NCBI RefSeq assembly: GCF_003711515.1
Contig: NW_021167088.1
Location: 1,657,237 to 1,721,236 of the forward strand
From: Sodiomyces alkalinus F11
Taxonomy: Eukaryota > Ascomycota > Sordariomycetes > Glomerellales > Plectosphaerellaceae
DNA: 64,000 bases
Reading direction: 5' to 3'
In this document: positions 1 to 10,970 of the stretch, piece after piece
Layout of the letters: every line of letters starts with the position of its first letter
How positions within the stretch are numbered: the stretch's first letter is position 1
The notes under the pieces: model-generated
Databases searched by the model: none
Told to the model about the DNA's origin: nothing
Seen by the model: only the letters and a program-made list of their open reading frames with translations
Program-made: the position numbers and the translations under genes

Positions 1-345
1 CCTCGAAAAAGCTCAGCGATAAGTTTATTAGTCCGTATAAGATAACTAAGGTCGTCGGTATATATAGTCTAGCTTACTAATTAGACCTCCCGAAGGGTAT
101 AAGGATTTATAACGTCTTCCCGGTTTCCCTGCTAGAACTATAAAGGTCCCGTGATAGGTTATAACCGGAACCACCTATAGTTAACGTCGAACCGGATTCG
201 GATAAGTATAAGGTCGAAGCTATCCTAGACTATCGATACTAAGGTAAGCGACGTTAATACCTAATTAAATAGATAGGGTATAGCGACGAGGAGAATACCT
301 AGGAGCCGAAGTGGAACGTCTCTAATAAACTTATTAACGCTTACT
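1..345 (+). pseudogene. Ty3/gypsy chromovirus integrase C-terminus with chromodomain, RIP-mutated
   Basis: Reading from base 3, one continuous frame gives the classic end of a chromoviral Pol: a block containing KLSDKFISPYKITKV, then LDLPKGIRIYNVFPVSLLE, then a chromodomain with YLIK*IGYSDEENT*EP. The stops fall where the family has tryptophan (TGG changed to TAG or TAA), which is the RIP signature. The integrase core, RT and RNase H lie outside the window to the left. In life this domain would tether the integrase to methylated histone H3. The copy is dead. Family assignment rests on the conserved motif order and is strong. Confidence 0.85.
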
Positions 346-3056
346 TTAAGGCAGGACTATTAGGGAACTAAATAGGTTTACACACTATCCCTATAGGAGA
401 CCTTATAGACACGATATAAGGGCGTTATTCTACCCTTCCCCCCTTTACGGATAACGAGACTTACTAGGAACTAAATAGGTTTATATATTATCCCCGTAGG
501 GGACCTAATAAAGATAAGGGCCACGTATCAGCTATATTAACCTAGAAAACCCTTTAGTGGGCCGTTAAAGATGAATTCTTAGGCAAGGACCCCCCTCTTA
601 ACCTAGACGGGGACCGTATAGGTATTATCGCCTCGGTTACTATTTTCTTCCTTTTAAGCGTTTTACTCCCGACCTTTATTCCTTTTCGGGTATAACGCCC
701 TAATCCCCGTTCCTCTTCCTTCGGTATAATGGCTTATCGCCCTTAAAGTCTATTTCCCTCTACTATTCTCTTAAGTGACCGTTATAATAGGGATATAATT
801 ATATTATAATAGGAGTATAGTTAAGGACCGTTAGAGTTGCGATGGGAATACCCTAAAGCTGGTTAAAAAAAAAAAGGAAAAACGTAACCCGAAAGCTAGT
901 AAAAAACCTAAGAAAAAAGAAATAACTATTCCTCTATATATACCTGGCTTTACCCCGCGGTAGTAGCTATTACCCCCTTTTACCCACTACCCACGGATAG
1001 CGTCGAAGGATAAAAAGATAGTAGCGTTTTCGCCTTCTACTACTTCTTCTTCTTCTTCCCTAATAAAAGAGTTAAGGGCGTTAAAGCCTTCTTCCCCTTT
1101 TTCTTCGCTAATAAGGTTAGCACTATATCGTTATCGTCGGGCACTTCGTAAGGGTCCGGCGGGCCTTATAGACCCTACGGCACGAAGCCTTAAGATTACG
1201 CGTTACTACCACTATCGCTAAATATATCGTTATATATAAAGCTAACCCCCGCGGGGGCTAAGGCAGACCCTAAGAGTGTAGACAGGTCTCTCTAAGCCTA
1301 GGCTAGGTTAAGAGTAGCTATTTACTCGAAGGTAGGAGCCGTCCGCTCCTAGGCCGCGATATCACGCCCGTGTAATATAAGGCGTTAGTATTTAATATTA
1401 AGGCGTTTCTACTTGACGGTAAAACGCTGCTACTATAGTCCGACAAATTACTTAAGGAGCGACTCTATACTATTAAGCCTTTTATAGATATCTTCCGCCG
1501 TTTTCTAACGGGTATTAGTAACTTCTTTAGCTTAACGCCGAGTAGCTATAGCTTCCTCGGCAGACGACCGGTTAACCTTTAACGTCGCCTAACCTAAAGC
1601 CTCTCTAAGGATAACCTAGTATTAAACTACTATAGCCTAGTACTATAAAGGATTAGTAAGGGTATTATACAGGGTTAACGAAGGGATATAGTAATACTCA
1701 CACGGCGACTCTTATTTAGACTACCTTTCTTAATAGCGATAACTAAAACCTTCTATAGCTACTCGGCAGCGTTTTTACCGGTAATAGGGAGCTATTATGT
1801 ATATTAGAAATAGGCCCACGGAGTAGTCTATAAAAGGAGGGCCTATAGTTATAGGAATAATAGAGAGATATAAAGGGGAATAAAGGCGTAGTAGGACGAC
1901 GATAAAGATATATAACTTACCACGCGGCACTTAAGGCTATTATACTTAGAGTAATAATAGCACTTATTCGTCCGCCGACTATTATCGGTATAGCGGTATA
2001 TCACGGCCTTAATAGTGTGCGTTTTTTCCTTAAAGTTAATTATTACTAACCTACCCGTATAACGTATATAGGGGGCCCTTAGATCCCCGCCTATACCGAT
2101 ATCTATTACCCTTTAGCGTGGAGTAACCGATAGCGTAGTAGTCGACGATAATATAGCCGCGGTAGGAGTAGGAGGCTCTAGCGTAGTAGGCTACGTGGCC
2201 GACTACCTAGCGGACTATAAGGTCGACGCCGTAACTATAATCTTAATCCTCTTAGAGGACCGCGTTATACTCATAGGAGTAGCGACGCATTTATTATTAT
2301 CTCCCTAGGAAGGTATAGTAACTACACTATATCGTGTAGTTAGCTAGTATTATAGACTAGAGATAGGTTAGAGAGCACTTATAAGATAGTAGTGGATTAA
2401 GTAATTAATTAAGTGAAACTATAAACCGTTAGTACGCGATATCTTAGATTAGGTAGAACTTATAAGGCGTAGTATAATCGAAAATTAAGTATAGAAGAGG
2501 AAGAAAAGAATAGGAAGAGGGAATAACGGTAGGTTACGAGATATCCCTAAAGCAGTTATATAGGCACCTATTTTTAGTATAAAGAAGGAAGCTACAAAAC
2601 TTATAGAAGAAGTAATAACAGGCCCCACGTAGTACTAGTTTTAGGAGTCTTTATAGATAGATTAAAGAGATAATCTACGAGGATAAAAGAGTAGATTCGA
2701 CGGCCTGTGAAGGACCTACCCCGGAACCCCTCAGGTTTCCGGTAGGAACACGATTATAGGTGAATTAACGGGACTCGGCTATACATAGCACCGGATTTGG
2801 AAGCATAAAAGGAAGCGGCCTTAGTTAATAGATAAAGAGAGAGAGGGTATACTTAGATTAGAGCCACGGCTAAGGAGGCTCCGTGTAGACACTAGGCAGG
2901 AACCTATTAGGGCCTTATTATAGAGGGCTCTGGCTCGGGGTATTAAGGGATTTAAGATTTAAGGATAGACCCGGAGGCTAGGTTTTCGGAGGAGCTAAGG
3001 GGCCGGCACGGATTAGGCGCTCCTAAGGATAGGAGTATCCGGGGGAGGTCGCTATA
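346..3056. other. RIP-degraded repetitive DNA, element not identified
   Basis: This stretch is poor in CpA and TpG and full of TAG/TAA, like its surroundings, so it is probably old transposon sequence. The first part directly follows the chromovirus Pol end and may include its 3' untranslated region and LTR. On the minus strand, roughly 1350-2300, some frames stay open if TAG is read as tryptophan, but I could not match them to a transposon protein. No intact gene is visible. Confidence 0.6.
363..509. repeat. Imperfect direct repeat of about 44 bp
   Basis: Two related segments, about 363-406 and 466-509, share GGAACTAAATAGGTTTA followed by a similar TATCCC..TAGG.GACCT block, with a period of 103 bp. 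The differences are mostly C/T or G/A. Lying just downstream of the chromovirus Pol end, it may be part of the 3' non-coding region or LTR. Confidence 0.5.
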
Positions 3057-3384
3057 TTAGGTACCTATAGCAGTGGTTATAATAGGTCCCTAGTATAAGC
3101 GTATAGAGGTCTAGGTATACCTAGTCTAAGACCCCTCGAGGCATAAATAAAGCAGTTATTACATAGTAAACAGAATAGTCCCTCGAAGTAAATAAGTAGT
3201 CCTCGAGGAGCAGCGGAACGTAGTGTTAAGGAGCGGAGGAGCCTCCCTTTTAGATAGGGAGGCCAGCGATTAATCTGACTCTTTAGCTACCCCTACACTT
3301 TCCTATCGTGATCCTATTATAATTATACCTGGTTCCTTGCTTGACCCTACCTTTTTACTCTTTGCGGCTACCCATTTGACAATA
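3057..3384 (-). repeat. Left terminal inverted repeat of the MULE
   Basis: It matches the reverse complement of 9769-10121 along its length: the inner end reads (minus strand) TGTCAAATGGGTAGC, and internal blocks include CTCGAGGGGTCTTAGAC and the shared GCGATTAATCT. Compared with the right copy it has many C-to-T and G-to-A changes at CpA/TpG sites. It is about 25 bp shorter because it lacks one of two copies of a short CTCGAGG-containing segment. Confidence 0.8.
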
Positions 3385-3389
3385 GGGGA

Positions 3390-4610
3390 CCTTATTTATA
3401 AAGTACTCCACGATCTTCTCTTTATAAGGAGTAATCCAGGAGTTTATAGCGTAATTAACTACGTCGGCTAGGTATTTACCTGGTTACTAAAAGTCTCTAA
3501 ATCTCTGCGTAAAGACCTCCTTAGTTAGGCTTATAATAAGGTTATTCTAAGCCTTTAAAAACGAGGAAAAAGAGGGGTAGCATTAAACCGTTCTATTTAA
3601 TAGCTTCGTAGCCTTAGAAAAGAAGGGCTTCGTCTTCGTGAGTATATTTATATTAATATACTAACAATATAAGTTCTAGGGCACCTGCCCTAAGTTTATA
3701 TAGGCTATGAGGGCGTTAATTAGGGAAGCTCCTAGTCCGTGATAACACACCGTGGTAGTAGTACTCTAGTAATACGGATAAATTCGGTTAGAACCCCGAG
3801 CGCCTAAGCGTATTAAGCCTCTGTTTCTCTATTCACGAAAATAACCGTAATAGAGAAGGACTTATAGAGCGGGTATATACCGTAGAAGTTAAGTAACGGT
3901 ATATTAAACCTATTAGTCTTATAGATGGCGTCGATAACGAAGATATCGGGGGTATCTTAAAGAAGGGTAAGAGCCGACTTAGGCATAAGGAAAAGGTATT
4001 ATATTCGGTTAAGGCTATTATATCGATCGTGATAGAAGAAGTTACCCTGTGAATTAATTTCCTAAGAAATTAGTATACGATTAAATAATAATGGTAAGGA
4101 TAAAAGGACTAGAAAAGAGGTAAACCTTATAAAGCTACTAGATTAGAGTCCTGCTAGTAAGCTCTTCCCGGCAGTGCCTCGCGAGAAGATTTAATACGTC
4201 CTTCCTCGTTACTTAGAGCGGCTATTACTTAGGATCTTTAGGATTACGGAGGCTATTTATAATCTCGCGGGGCCGTATACCGCTATTCTATATAGTAATA
4301 ACCTTAAGCCGGCGTGCTTCTAGTCCCCGAGAGCGAAACTAGTAGAACGTATTAGCCTTTATCCAGGGGTGATTATATGGACTAGGTTTACCGGTAGCAC
4401 GGCTAAGGATAGCTTTAACTACCTAGCTAGTATCGCGACACCGGAGGTTAACCTTAAAAGGGTAAGCCGTGGATTATATTAAGGTCTTCCGTCTTTTCGA
4501 TTTATAACTCTAAGACGCCGGGTCTAATCGGACCTTTCCTTTCCTATACCGATACGTAATACGTATCGGTTTACTACTACGAGGATACTATTCGTTAATA
4601 GCGAGGCTAT
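3390..4610 (-). pseudogene. MULE transposase (FAR1-like plus DDE domain), RIP-mutated
   Basis: Read on the minus strand with TAG taken as Trp, the frame near 4500-4340 has a FAR1-type zinc region ending in a PYNHPW motif (bases 4361-4378), followed by GIRPREIINSLR. Near 3945-3900 comes VIDAIYKTNRFNIPLLNF, which corresponds to the first catalytic aspartate block of fungal MULE transposases, then VIFVNRETEAW and VITDWELPLINA (second block). Multiple TAG/TAA stops and frame slips make it non-functional. The N-terminal end lies near the inserted LTR element. Confidence 0.75.
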
Positions 4611-4710
4611 AACTATTTCAGAAGACGTAGGAAGTAAGAGCTATATAGGCCCTATCTTTTAAAGCAAAAACCTCTTATAGGAGGTCGGAGCCGTAGGGTC
4701 GATACTATGC

Positions 4711-4939
4711 TATATACGCTAGCCTGCTAGTACGTGGAGACGGCACGAAGTGCCACAGTTTATTCTAGTATCATAGTTTATTCTAGCTTAATTAGACAGG
4801 TAGCTTAGTCAGGAGACTGCCGAGGTATATCTATTATACCTCTGCAGGTAAGCTCGTAGAGCTTACGACCTCTCCTAGAATCTATCTTTAGTTCTTATAT
4901 CTTCTTAACACGCTTCGCGCTATAGCCGTATTTACGGCC
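4711..4939 (+). repeat. 5' LTR of the nested element
   Basis: Direct repeat of 8554-8782. Differences between the two copies are mainly transitions in RIP context, for example CTGCAGG versus CTACAGG and ACGTGGAG versus ATGTAGAG. One short indel-like block is present near the repeated TTTATTCTAG motif. Confidence 0.8.
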
Positions 4940-5589
4940 TGATAAATAGTAGTAACTAATTGCTTCCGATCGTCGCTATACTATACCCTATTTTTCTTTT
5001 ATTTAATCTGCTAATTCCTAAAAAGCGAACACCTCCTATCAGAAAACTTAATAATCGGTTATATCTGTTAACCCTGGCAGAGCCCCTGATTGATATAACC
5101 CGGCAGTACGCCGAGATAGCTAAGTCCCGTAGTTTTCTCTCCAGCGTTCCGTATTTTCTCTAGCGTCTTGTTTCCCTCTCTATCTTACACCTAACTGTAC
5201 AACCGTTATTCGTCTTAATTAAGAACGTTTTTAGAACTTTTTCCACGCAGACACGGATCTCGCACTCTTACCGTCTTCGTACTTTTCGACTACCGCTTAT
5301 TACCCCTCTTTTTCGTTAACATTATTAACTTAACTTACACTTTCCTCGCGAGTAGTTTCCTGCTAGTAAGCGCTACTCCTATCAGTTTTTAAGTTTTATT
5401 CCTACTGGATACGACTACTATAGTTTTATAGTTTCACCGGGCGGTTTCTTTTCCACACTATTACTCTTCCCTACCCTAAATAGAACCGCTATCTATAGCA
5501 GAAAAGGATATTTTTCAAGTCTATAATTTCATCTAGGCTAACCCACTCTGGACTCAGGCACAGAATTTTTCGGCAGAGAAAAGACAAAA

Positions 5590-6075
5590 CCAGGGCCGAT
5601 TATCGTGGATAGCGATAACGGAGACTGGCAGTCTTTCGAGATCGAGAAACTATAGCGTAGGCGAGTAATCAGATTCGGCGGTAGGCCGATAGTCGAATAC
5701 CTGGTTAAATAGAAGGGCTGGCTAACCTAGTATAACGAATAGTATCCACGACACTTACTAATAGAAAATACGAGCGACCTAGTATATAAATTCGAATGTA
5801 AAGATCCGGTTACGATAGATGAACTATTTCCTAAGGCGGTGGACACCGACACTACGGAAGATAAAATAGCGTAGATAGCGAAACGAAAATTTCAGAGGCT
5901 AATTAAGGTAAAGCTGCTATATAGACGACGAACGGATAATAGGGAATACACCGAAGTTATTGCTAATAAATACACCTATAAACAGATAATAGAAGGTAAA
6001 AAGGTATAGCCGCTTTTAGCTAATATTCGGAAAGACGGAAAGAACTAGTTTACACTACTGCCGTTTCCGGAATAA
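5590..6075 (+). pseudogene. Chromodomain-containing frame of the nested LTR element, RIP-mutated
   Basis: The frame through 5635-5810 reads SFEIEKL*RRRVIRFGG followed by EYLVK*KGWLT*YNE*YP, then about 90 further residues to a stop near 6075. Restoring the three stops as tryptophan matches the aromatic positions of a chromodomain (K-W-K-G-W and N-E-W). In chromoviruses this domain ends the integrase, but here it lies only about 700 bp after the 5' LTR with no integrase core upstream. It could bind methylated histone tails. Non-functional as it stands. Confidence 0.75.
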
Positions 6076-7504
6076 ACGCCCTTACTACGGCTAGGGTATA
6101 CCCTTACGTCTTCTAAAATAACCTTACCTTTTACTAGAACTATATAACACTAAACGACTAACCGACTACAGTTCTACTTCCGAAATAATAACTATATAAC
6201 CTTTTCTTTTTCCTCTTACTAAATATTTTCTTATATCTTTCTTTCTTTCACTATTCACCTAAATTCTTTTCTTTCGCTAACCCCGATTTTACTAGTATTA
6301 GCATTTTCTCCTTTATTTCCTTACTTTCTCCCTTCCAAACACTAATTATTAAGTCTATACTTCCCCTAACTAATAACCCTCTATGTAAGATATAGCTGTA
6401 TAATAAGTAATAGGATAAGTAATAGAGCTTAGCTTATATCCGAAGGCTCCACGAACAATTAGCCGCAGTATATATAATAAACGATAATATAAAATCACTA
6501 GACCTTTCTGCACGTATTTTTATCCACTTAAGAGGATAATAGTATATTAAAATATATCGAGACGTCGCTAAATACCTACCTAAAGAATTCTGAACCTACG
6601 AGTAGTATCACGACTTATCATTATCCCTATCGGCGGAACATCGTAGTTTAGTATAGGAACGAAAGGCTATAGCGATATACTGCCTAGTTTAGATAGTAAT
6701 TAAGGGGGATAACCTAGTAAAGCTAGGAAATCTAGACCGAGATATTACAAAGGTATAGGCTAGTCCCTAAGTTTAAGAGGCTTAAGCAGCAGCGTATTAT
6801 ATATAGATAAAGGGAACGGCCCGGAAGACGACGGAGTGGAATAACGAATAAAGGGTAATTATTAATCGTATAAAGCATAGTAACTTCTTACCGGAGGAAA
6901 AGAATAGTCTAGATATATACGATAGGGTATTAGCGGAGACAGGAATGTTTAGATACTAGGAGGATCCTTTATATTACACGTTAGACTAAAAGAAAAAGAA
7001 GCTAGACTCGAATAGGAAGTGGAGAATAGATATAAAGGGCTATACTATAAATAATCCCGCTAGACTAATATACAGAAACGACGATTTCGCACCGACTAAG
7101 GGTATTACGGTAATAAACACACTATAGCCATAAGCGACGCTAAAGACTGACCTAACCGCTATCGCGGGCACTAGGATATTAGTAATCACTTAATAGGAAC
7201 CGTAGCAGAAGCAGATATAGTTATAGATAATCACCGTAAAGGGTGAATAAGTATAGTATCCGATACCTAAGATCTCGAATATTATGGTGGTCCTATAGAT
7301 ACCTTTATTTCCGACCCTAACAGGCAAAACTATAAGGGGGACTAGATACTTTAATAACCCCGCGCTTACCGGATTATCCAGTACCTAGGCTATAACGTTT
7401 CCGGTCTATACTAATTGTTAGGATAAAGCTACTATCCGGTAAGTATTTATAGATTAGTTATACGCGGTGGCCGGATCTACTAGAAAGGTGGACTAGTATT
7501 TAAA

Positions 7505-8340
7505 GACTAAAGTCGATAATCTTCTATCTTCTATGATTTTCGACTATATAGACCTAATAGATAGACTAAAAGCAAAGATAGCGGTAAAGAATAAGCATCT
7601 TAAACATTACGTTATCGCCCTGACCCTAAGAGATAACGGTATTATCGGGCTATATTAGCTAGACACTCTAAACAGAAATAGTATTATACGGGATATTTTA
7701 AACTGGAAACAGGAAGATATCGCTAATAAGCACCGTAAGCGCCTTATATCCCTAAGTAATAGTACTAAGTTTACGAATATAAAGCCCGGTAAGAAATAGA
7801 AAACGACCTAGACCGCTCCTATTATATAGCTATAAGCGTTAACGGTAAGTATACAGATACTCGAGTAGAAGACCGACGAGAGACTTAACCGTCTAGATAA
7901 GAGGCTCGATAACTAGGAAGCTATAATAGTAAATAACTTTATTAATTTTAGCAAAAACATTACTAGCATAATAGAAACTCTAGGCGAGTATATATAAATA
8001 ATAATAGGTAAATTCCAAGGTATAGAGGAAGATATACAGATCGTAATCGACGATATTAAGACCCTAGTATATAACGAAGCGATCACGGACCGCCAGATTA
8101 TATCGCTTAAATAGGATATAGACAAGATCCTCTAGCACCTTAACCTATAGTTAACTACCACCTTAACTACCACCTTATCACCCGCACTAATAATATAATA
8201 GCCCTAGATAACGACTAATAATACCTAGAACCAGACTAATATACATAATCCTAGTTAGGAAACCATCTCGCAGAATAAGGCATAGACTATAAATATATAG
8301 ACTACACCGGATTAGATTAACGACTCGGACTAAGGAGGCT
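7505..8340 (+). pseudogene. Degraded frame with coiled-coil-like helices in the nested LTR element
   Basis: One plus-strand frame remains readable for about 270 codons if TAG is read as Trp. It contains segments such as LIDRLKAKIAVKNKHLKHYV and LNRLDKRLDNWEAIIVNNF, with regular hydrophobic spacing that suggests a coiled coil. This looks like a structural (Gag-like) protein rather than an enzyme. I do not recognise the family. Confidence 0.45.
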
Positions 8341-8553
8341 ATACTATAATCTATTAGTTTTCTTAATCTAAGCGGATACGCTCCTGTTTTATTTCCGATA
8401 TTATAACTCTTATCTTTTTTTTTTTCTCTTTTTCGTCCATTATTACACTTTAGTTTATTATAGTTTTTACTCACTACTAAGTCTTTTCGGACGGATATTC
8501 GAGATATATATAATCGGGACAATTACTTTTACGGGGGAGGGTATTTACTACTC

Positions 8554-8782
8554 TATATACGCTAGCCTGCTAGTATGTAGAGACGGCACGAAGTGGTATA
8601 GTTTATTCTAGTGCCACAGTTTATTCTAGCTTAGTCAGAGAGGTAGCTTAGTCAGGAGACTGCCGAGGTATATCTATTATACCTCTACAGGTAAGCTCGT
8701 AGAGCTTATGACCTCTCCTAGAATCTATCTTTAGTTCGTATATCTTCATAACACGCTTCGCGCTGCAGCTGTATTAACGGCC
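8554..8782 (+). repeat. 3' LTR of the nested element
   Basis: Second copy of the 229-bp repeat at 4711-4939, in the same orientation, with the shared block GGAGACTGCCGAGGTATAT and the shared end ACACGCTTCGCGCT. It is followed after 13 bp by the gag-like frame starting at 8796. Confidence 0.8.
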
Positions 8783-8795
8783 GCTTATCTTTATG

Positions 8796-9700
8796 GCTCC
8801 ACTTAAAAGTAGGTTTATATATCACTAGGACAAAACTTATATATCGTGGAGTCAGTCTCTTAAAGTATTTAGTTTAGTTAATCGACCTTTTTATTTATCC
8901 TATTATACTGCTTTTTATTCGGATAACGATAACCTTTATAGTAGTAGTATATATATTAGCGCTTACAATGCTTATTACGCTAAAGGACTAGCAGCTTTAT
9001 ATTAAAGCGGTGATAACTATCGCGTACTCCTATGATATCGCTAACCTTATTAATCCTGATCTTAAAAAGGCTAAAAGGCCTATATATCGTATTCGAATAG
9101 ATCTACTATAGCCGTCCATTACTACTAAATAACGTAATACCTCTAATTAGGATATACTCCTTAAGATCTAGTAGGTAGAAAAGAATTATTATAAGGCCGA
9201 GTAAAAGGGCCTTTACGCCCGTTAGAATCATATCGCTAAAACTATTAGCCCTACGTTAAATAATTAGTACGCCGGTAAAAGAGAAGTAAGGGATATATTA
9301 TAAGCCCTTAAGACGGGCCTTAAGCCGACGAATACAGTCTAGAAATCACTGATTAAGCAACAATAGGACGAATATATCTAAAATATTAGGTATATACCCT
9401 ATAAATACTAGCTAAAAGGCTTTATTAAGCTATACAGCGACGCTAAGACGTATAAGATTTGTGCCTATAATACTAACAAAGATTAGATTAACGGCTTTTC
9501 TAATACTATTCGGAGGATAGCCCTGGAATAGTCTAAGATATAGTTTATAAAGCTCCTATAGCTAGAAGAAGATAGTCTATCTTTAATCTAATCGATTATA
9601 GAAGAGTATATAATATAGCCTTATCGCTATTACCCCTACCGACTTAATAAGACGCTATAACTAGATACAGATATAGTAGCACCAGATCGTTAAGACAAAG
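8796..9700 (+). pseudogene. Gag-like frame (Ty1/copia UBN2-type resemblance), RIP-mutated
   Basis: Starting at ATGGCTCCACTT, the sequence is readable over about 300 codons with one frame slip near 8990-9005 and tryptophans turned into TAG. It includes ARWNHIAKTISPTLNNWYAG, KREVRDILWALK and KGFIKLYSDAKTYK when those stops are restored. The spacing resembles the Gag domain of copia-type elements (UBN2 family). It lies between the 3' LTR and the right inverted repeat, so it may be cargo of the MULE or the remains of another insertion. Family call tentative. Confidence 0.4.
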
Positions 9701-9768
9701 ATCAGACAAAGAGGTCAGTCTAGCTAAACCACGATATATAACCAAAACATAACTAATAACGCTATAAC

Positions 9769-10121
9769 TGTTAAATGGGTAGTCGCAAAGAGTGAAAAGG
9801 TAGGGTCAAGTAAGGAACCAGGTATAATCACGATAGGATTATAAGGGGGTCGGAACGTGGGTGTAGCTAAAGAATTAGATTAATCGCTGGCCTCCCTCTT
9901 CTAAGGGGAGGCTCCCCCGCTCCTTAAGACTACGCTCCGCTACTCCTCGAGGACTACTTTATTTGCTTCCTCGAGGGCTGCCTTATTTACTTCGAGGGAC
10001 TATTCTGTTTGCTAGTATGATGACTGCTTTGTTTATACCTCGAGGGGTCTTAGACTGGATACGCCTGAACCCCTATGAGTTCACACTGGGAACCTATTAT
10101 TACCACTGCTGCAGGCACCTG
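9769..10121 (+). repeat. Right terminal inverted repeat of the MULE
   Basis: Inverted partner of 3057-3384, inner end TGTTAAATGGGTAGTCGC. Its outer 110 bp keep many CpA and TpG dinucleotides, unlike the left copy, so RIP here was weaker. It carries an extra CTCGAGG-containing segment near 9970-9990. Confidence 0.8.
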
Positions 10122-10970
10122 ATAATAACCTTTAGCGAAGAAGTAGATCGGTAGTCACTATTCTGATCAGGGTAATATAAGTTAAACTTAAAAGATACCT
10201 TAAACGTAGAATAAGTAATTATAAAAGAGGATAATAATTGAATGATAATCTCTTAATAGGGATGTCCGGAGCCTGTCCTTAATATATATAGAGGTGGTGG
10301 ATCTCGTAGCCTTAAAAAGGGGGTTATATAACCGTCTACTAAAACCACTCTAAAGCCGTATCTACGCGGTTATAGCACCTACTATATTATCCTTTTATAC
10401 GGCGATGTTCTTAAGAAAGGATAAAGAAGGTAAGTAATAGCCGGTATAATAGGGATAATAGAACTCCTAATAGTCTTTAAAAAAGGAGTGGATTTACGAC
10501 TACTAGACTAAAAAGAGGAGCCGGTATAACTATAACCCTTTCTAAAAGTGCCCTGATATTAATAAGATATAAGGAAGTAAGTGATATATACCTTTAAAAG
10601 AGGGTTTAGAACGTTATAACCGAATTATTAAGACCTAGAATAACGAATGGTAAAAGAGATTCCGGGAAGAAATCGAAAAGAATGCTAAAAGCTTTATAAA
10701 TAGTACTAAAAAGATTCTTAGAAGCTATAGCTAAAAGAATTGTCAAAGGAGGTATCTAACGTTATCGATAATAAAGAGAAGCATTCCGATATAAGATCTT
10801 ATAAGATATATTCCTTCTTATAGAAAACTATAACTACTAGCAGTAACTACCTAATATAGTATAATCATAAAGAGTAAATACGATAAAACCAGTTAGATTA
10901 AAAGGCTCTAAATTAATTATATTAAAGCCGTAAAACATTATATAAAACGTGTGGTTCTAGAAGACAAAAT
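10122..10970. other. RIP-degraded DNA next to the first gene block
   Basis: CpA/TpG-poor sequence with scattered TAG/TAA. Plus-strand pieces such as KRGLYNRLLKPL and ERYNRIIKTWNNEWW (stops read as Trp) suggest a former coding region, but I cannot name it. Near 10960-10980 the composition changes abruptly to that of normal genomic DNA. Confidence 0.55.

Larger units (their letters stand above)
4711..8782 (+). mobile_element. LTR retroelement nested in the MULE, probably non-autonomous
   Basis: Two 229-bp direct repeats (4711-4939 and 8554-8782) bracket about 3.6 kb. Both repeats start TATATACGCTAGCCTGCTAGTA and end close to CGGCC. The interior has a plus-strand frame with a chromodomain (about 5590-6075) and a second frame with a long helical, coiled-coil-like stretch (about 7505-8340). 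I could find no reverse transcriptase, RNase H or integrase core motif in it. Insertion inside the MULE makes it the younger of the two. LTR termini are probably RIP-altered, so a TG..CA check is not conclusive. Confidence 0.65.
3057..10121. mobile_element. Mutator-like (MULE) DNA transposon with long terminal inverted repeats, RIPed and interrupted
   Basis: Sequences 3057-3384 and 9769-10121 are clear inverted copies of each other, and a minus-strand frame just inside the left repeat (about 3390-4610) encodes a MULE-type transposase. Long terminal inverted repeats of a few hundred bases beside such a transposase define MULEs. The element is split by an LTR element at 4711-8782 and also contains a gag-like frame at 8796-9700. 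A target-site duplication (normally 9 bp) is not clear, perhaps because RIP has changed the flanks. The outer ends are placed by where similarity fades, so they are good to a few bases only. Confidence 0.7.

Noticed and set aside
3057..10121. Treating the inverted 330-bp repeats as two solo LTRs in opposite orientation
   Set aside because: A MULE-type transposase frame lies directly inside the left repeat, which explains inverted termini better.
3040..10135. A 9-bp target-site duplication around the MULE
   Set aside because: No convincing match between the flanks at the estimated ends; RIP may have erased it.
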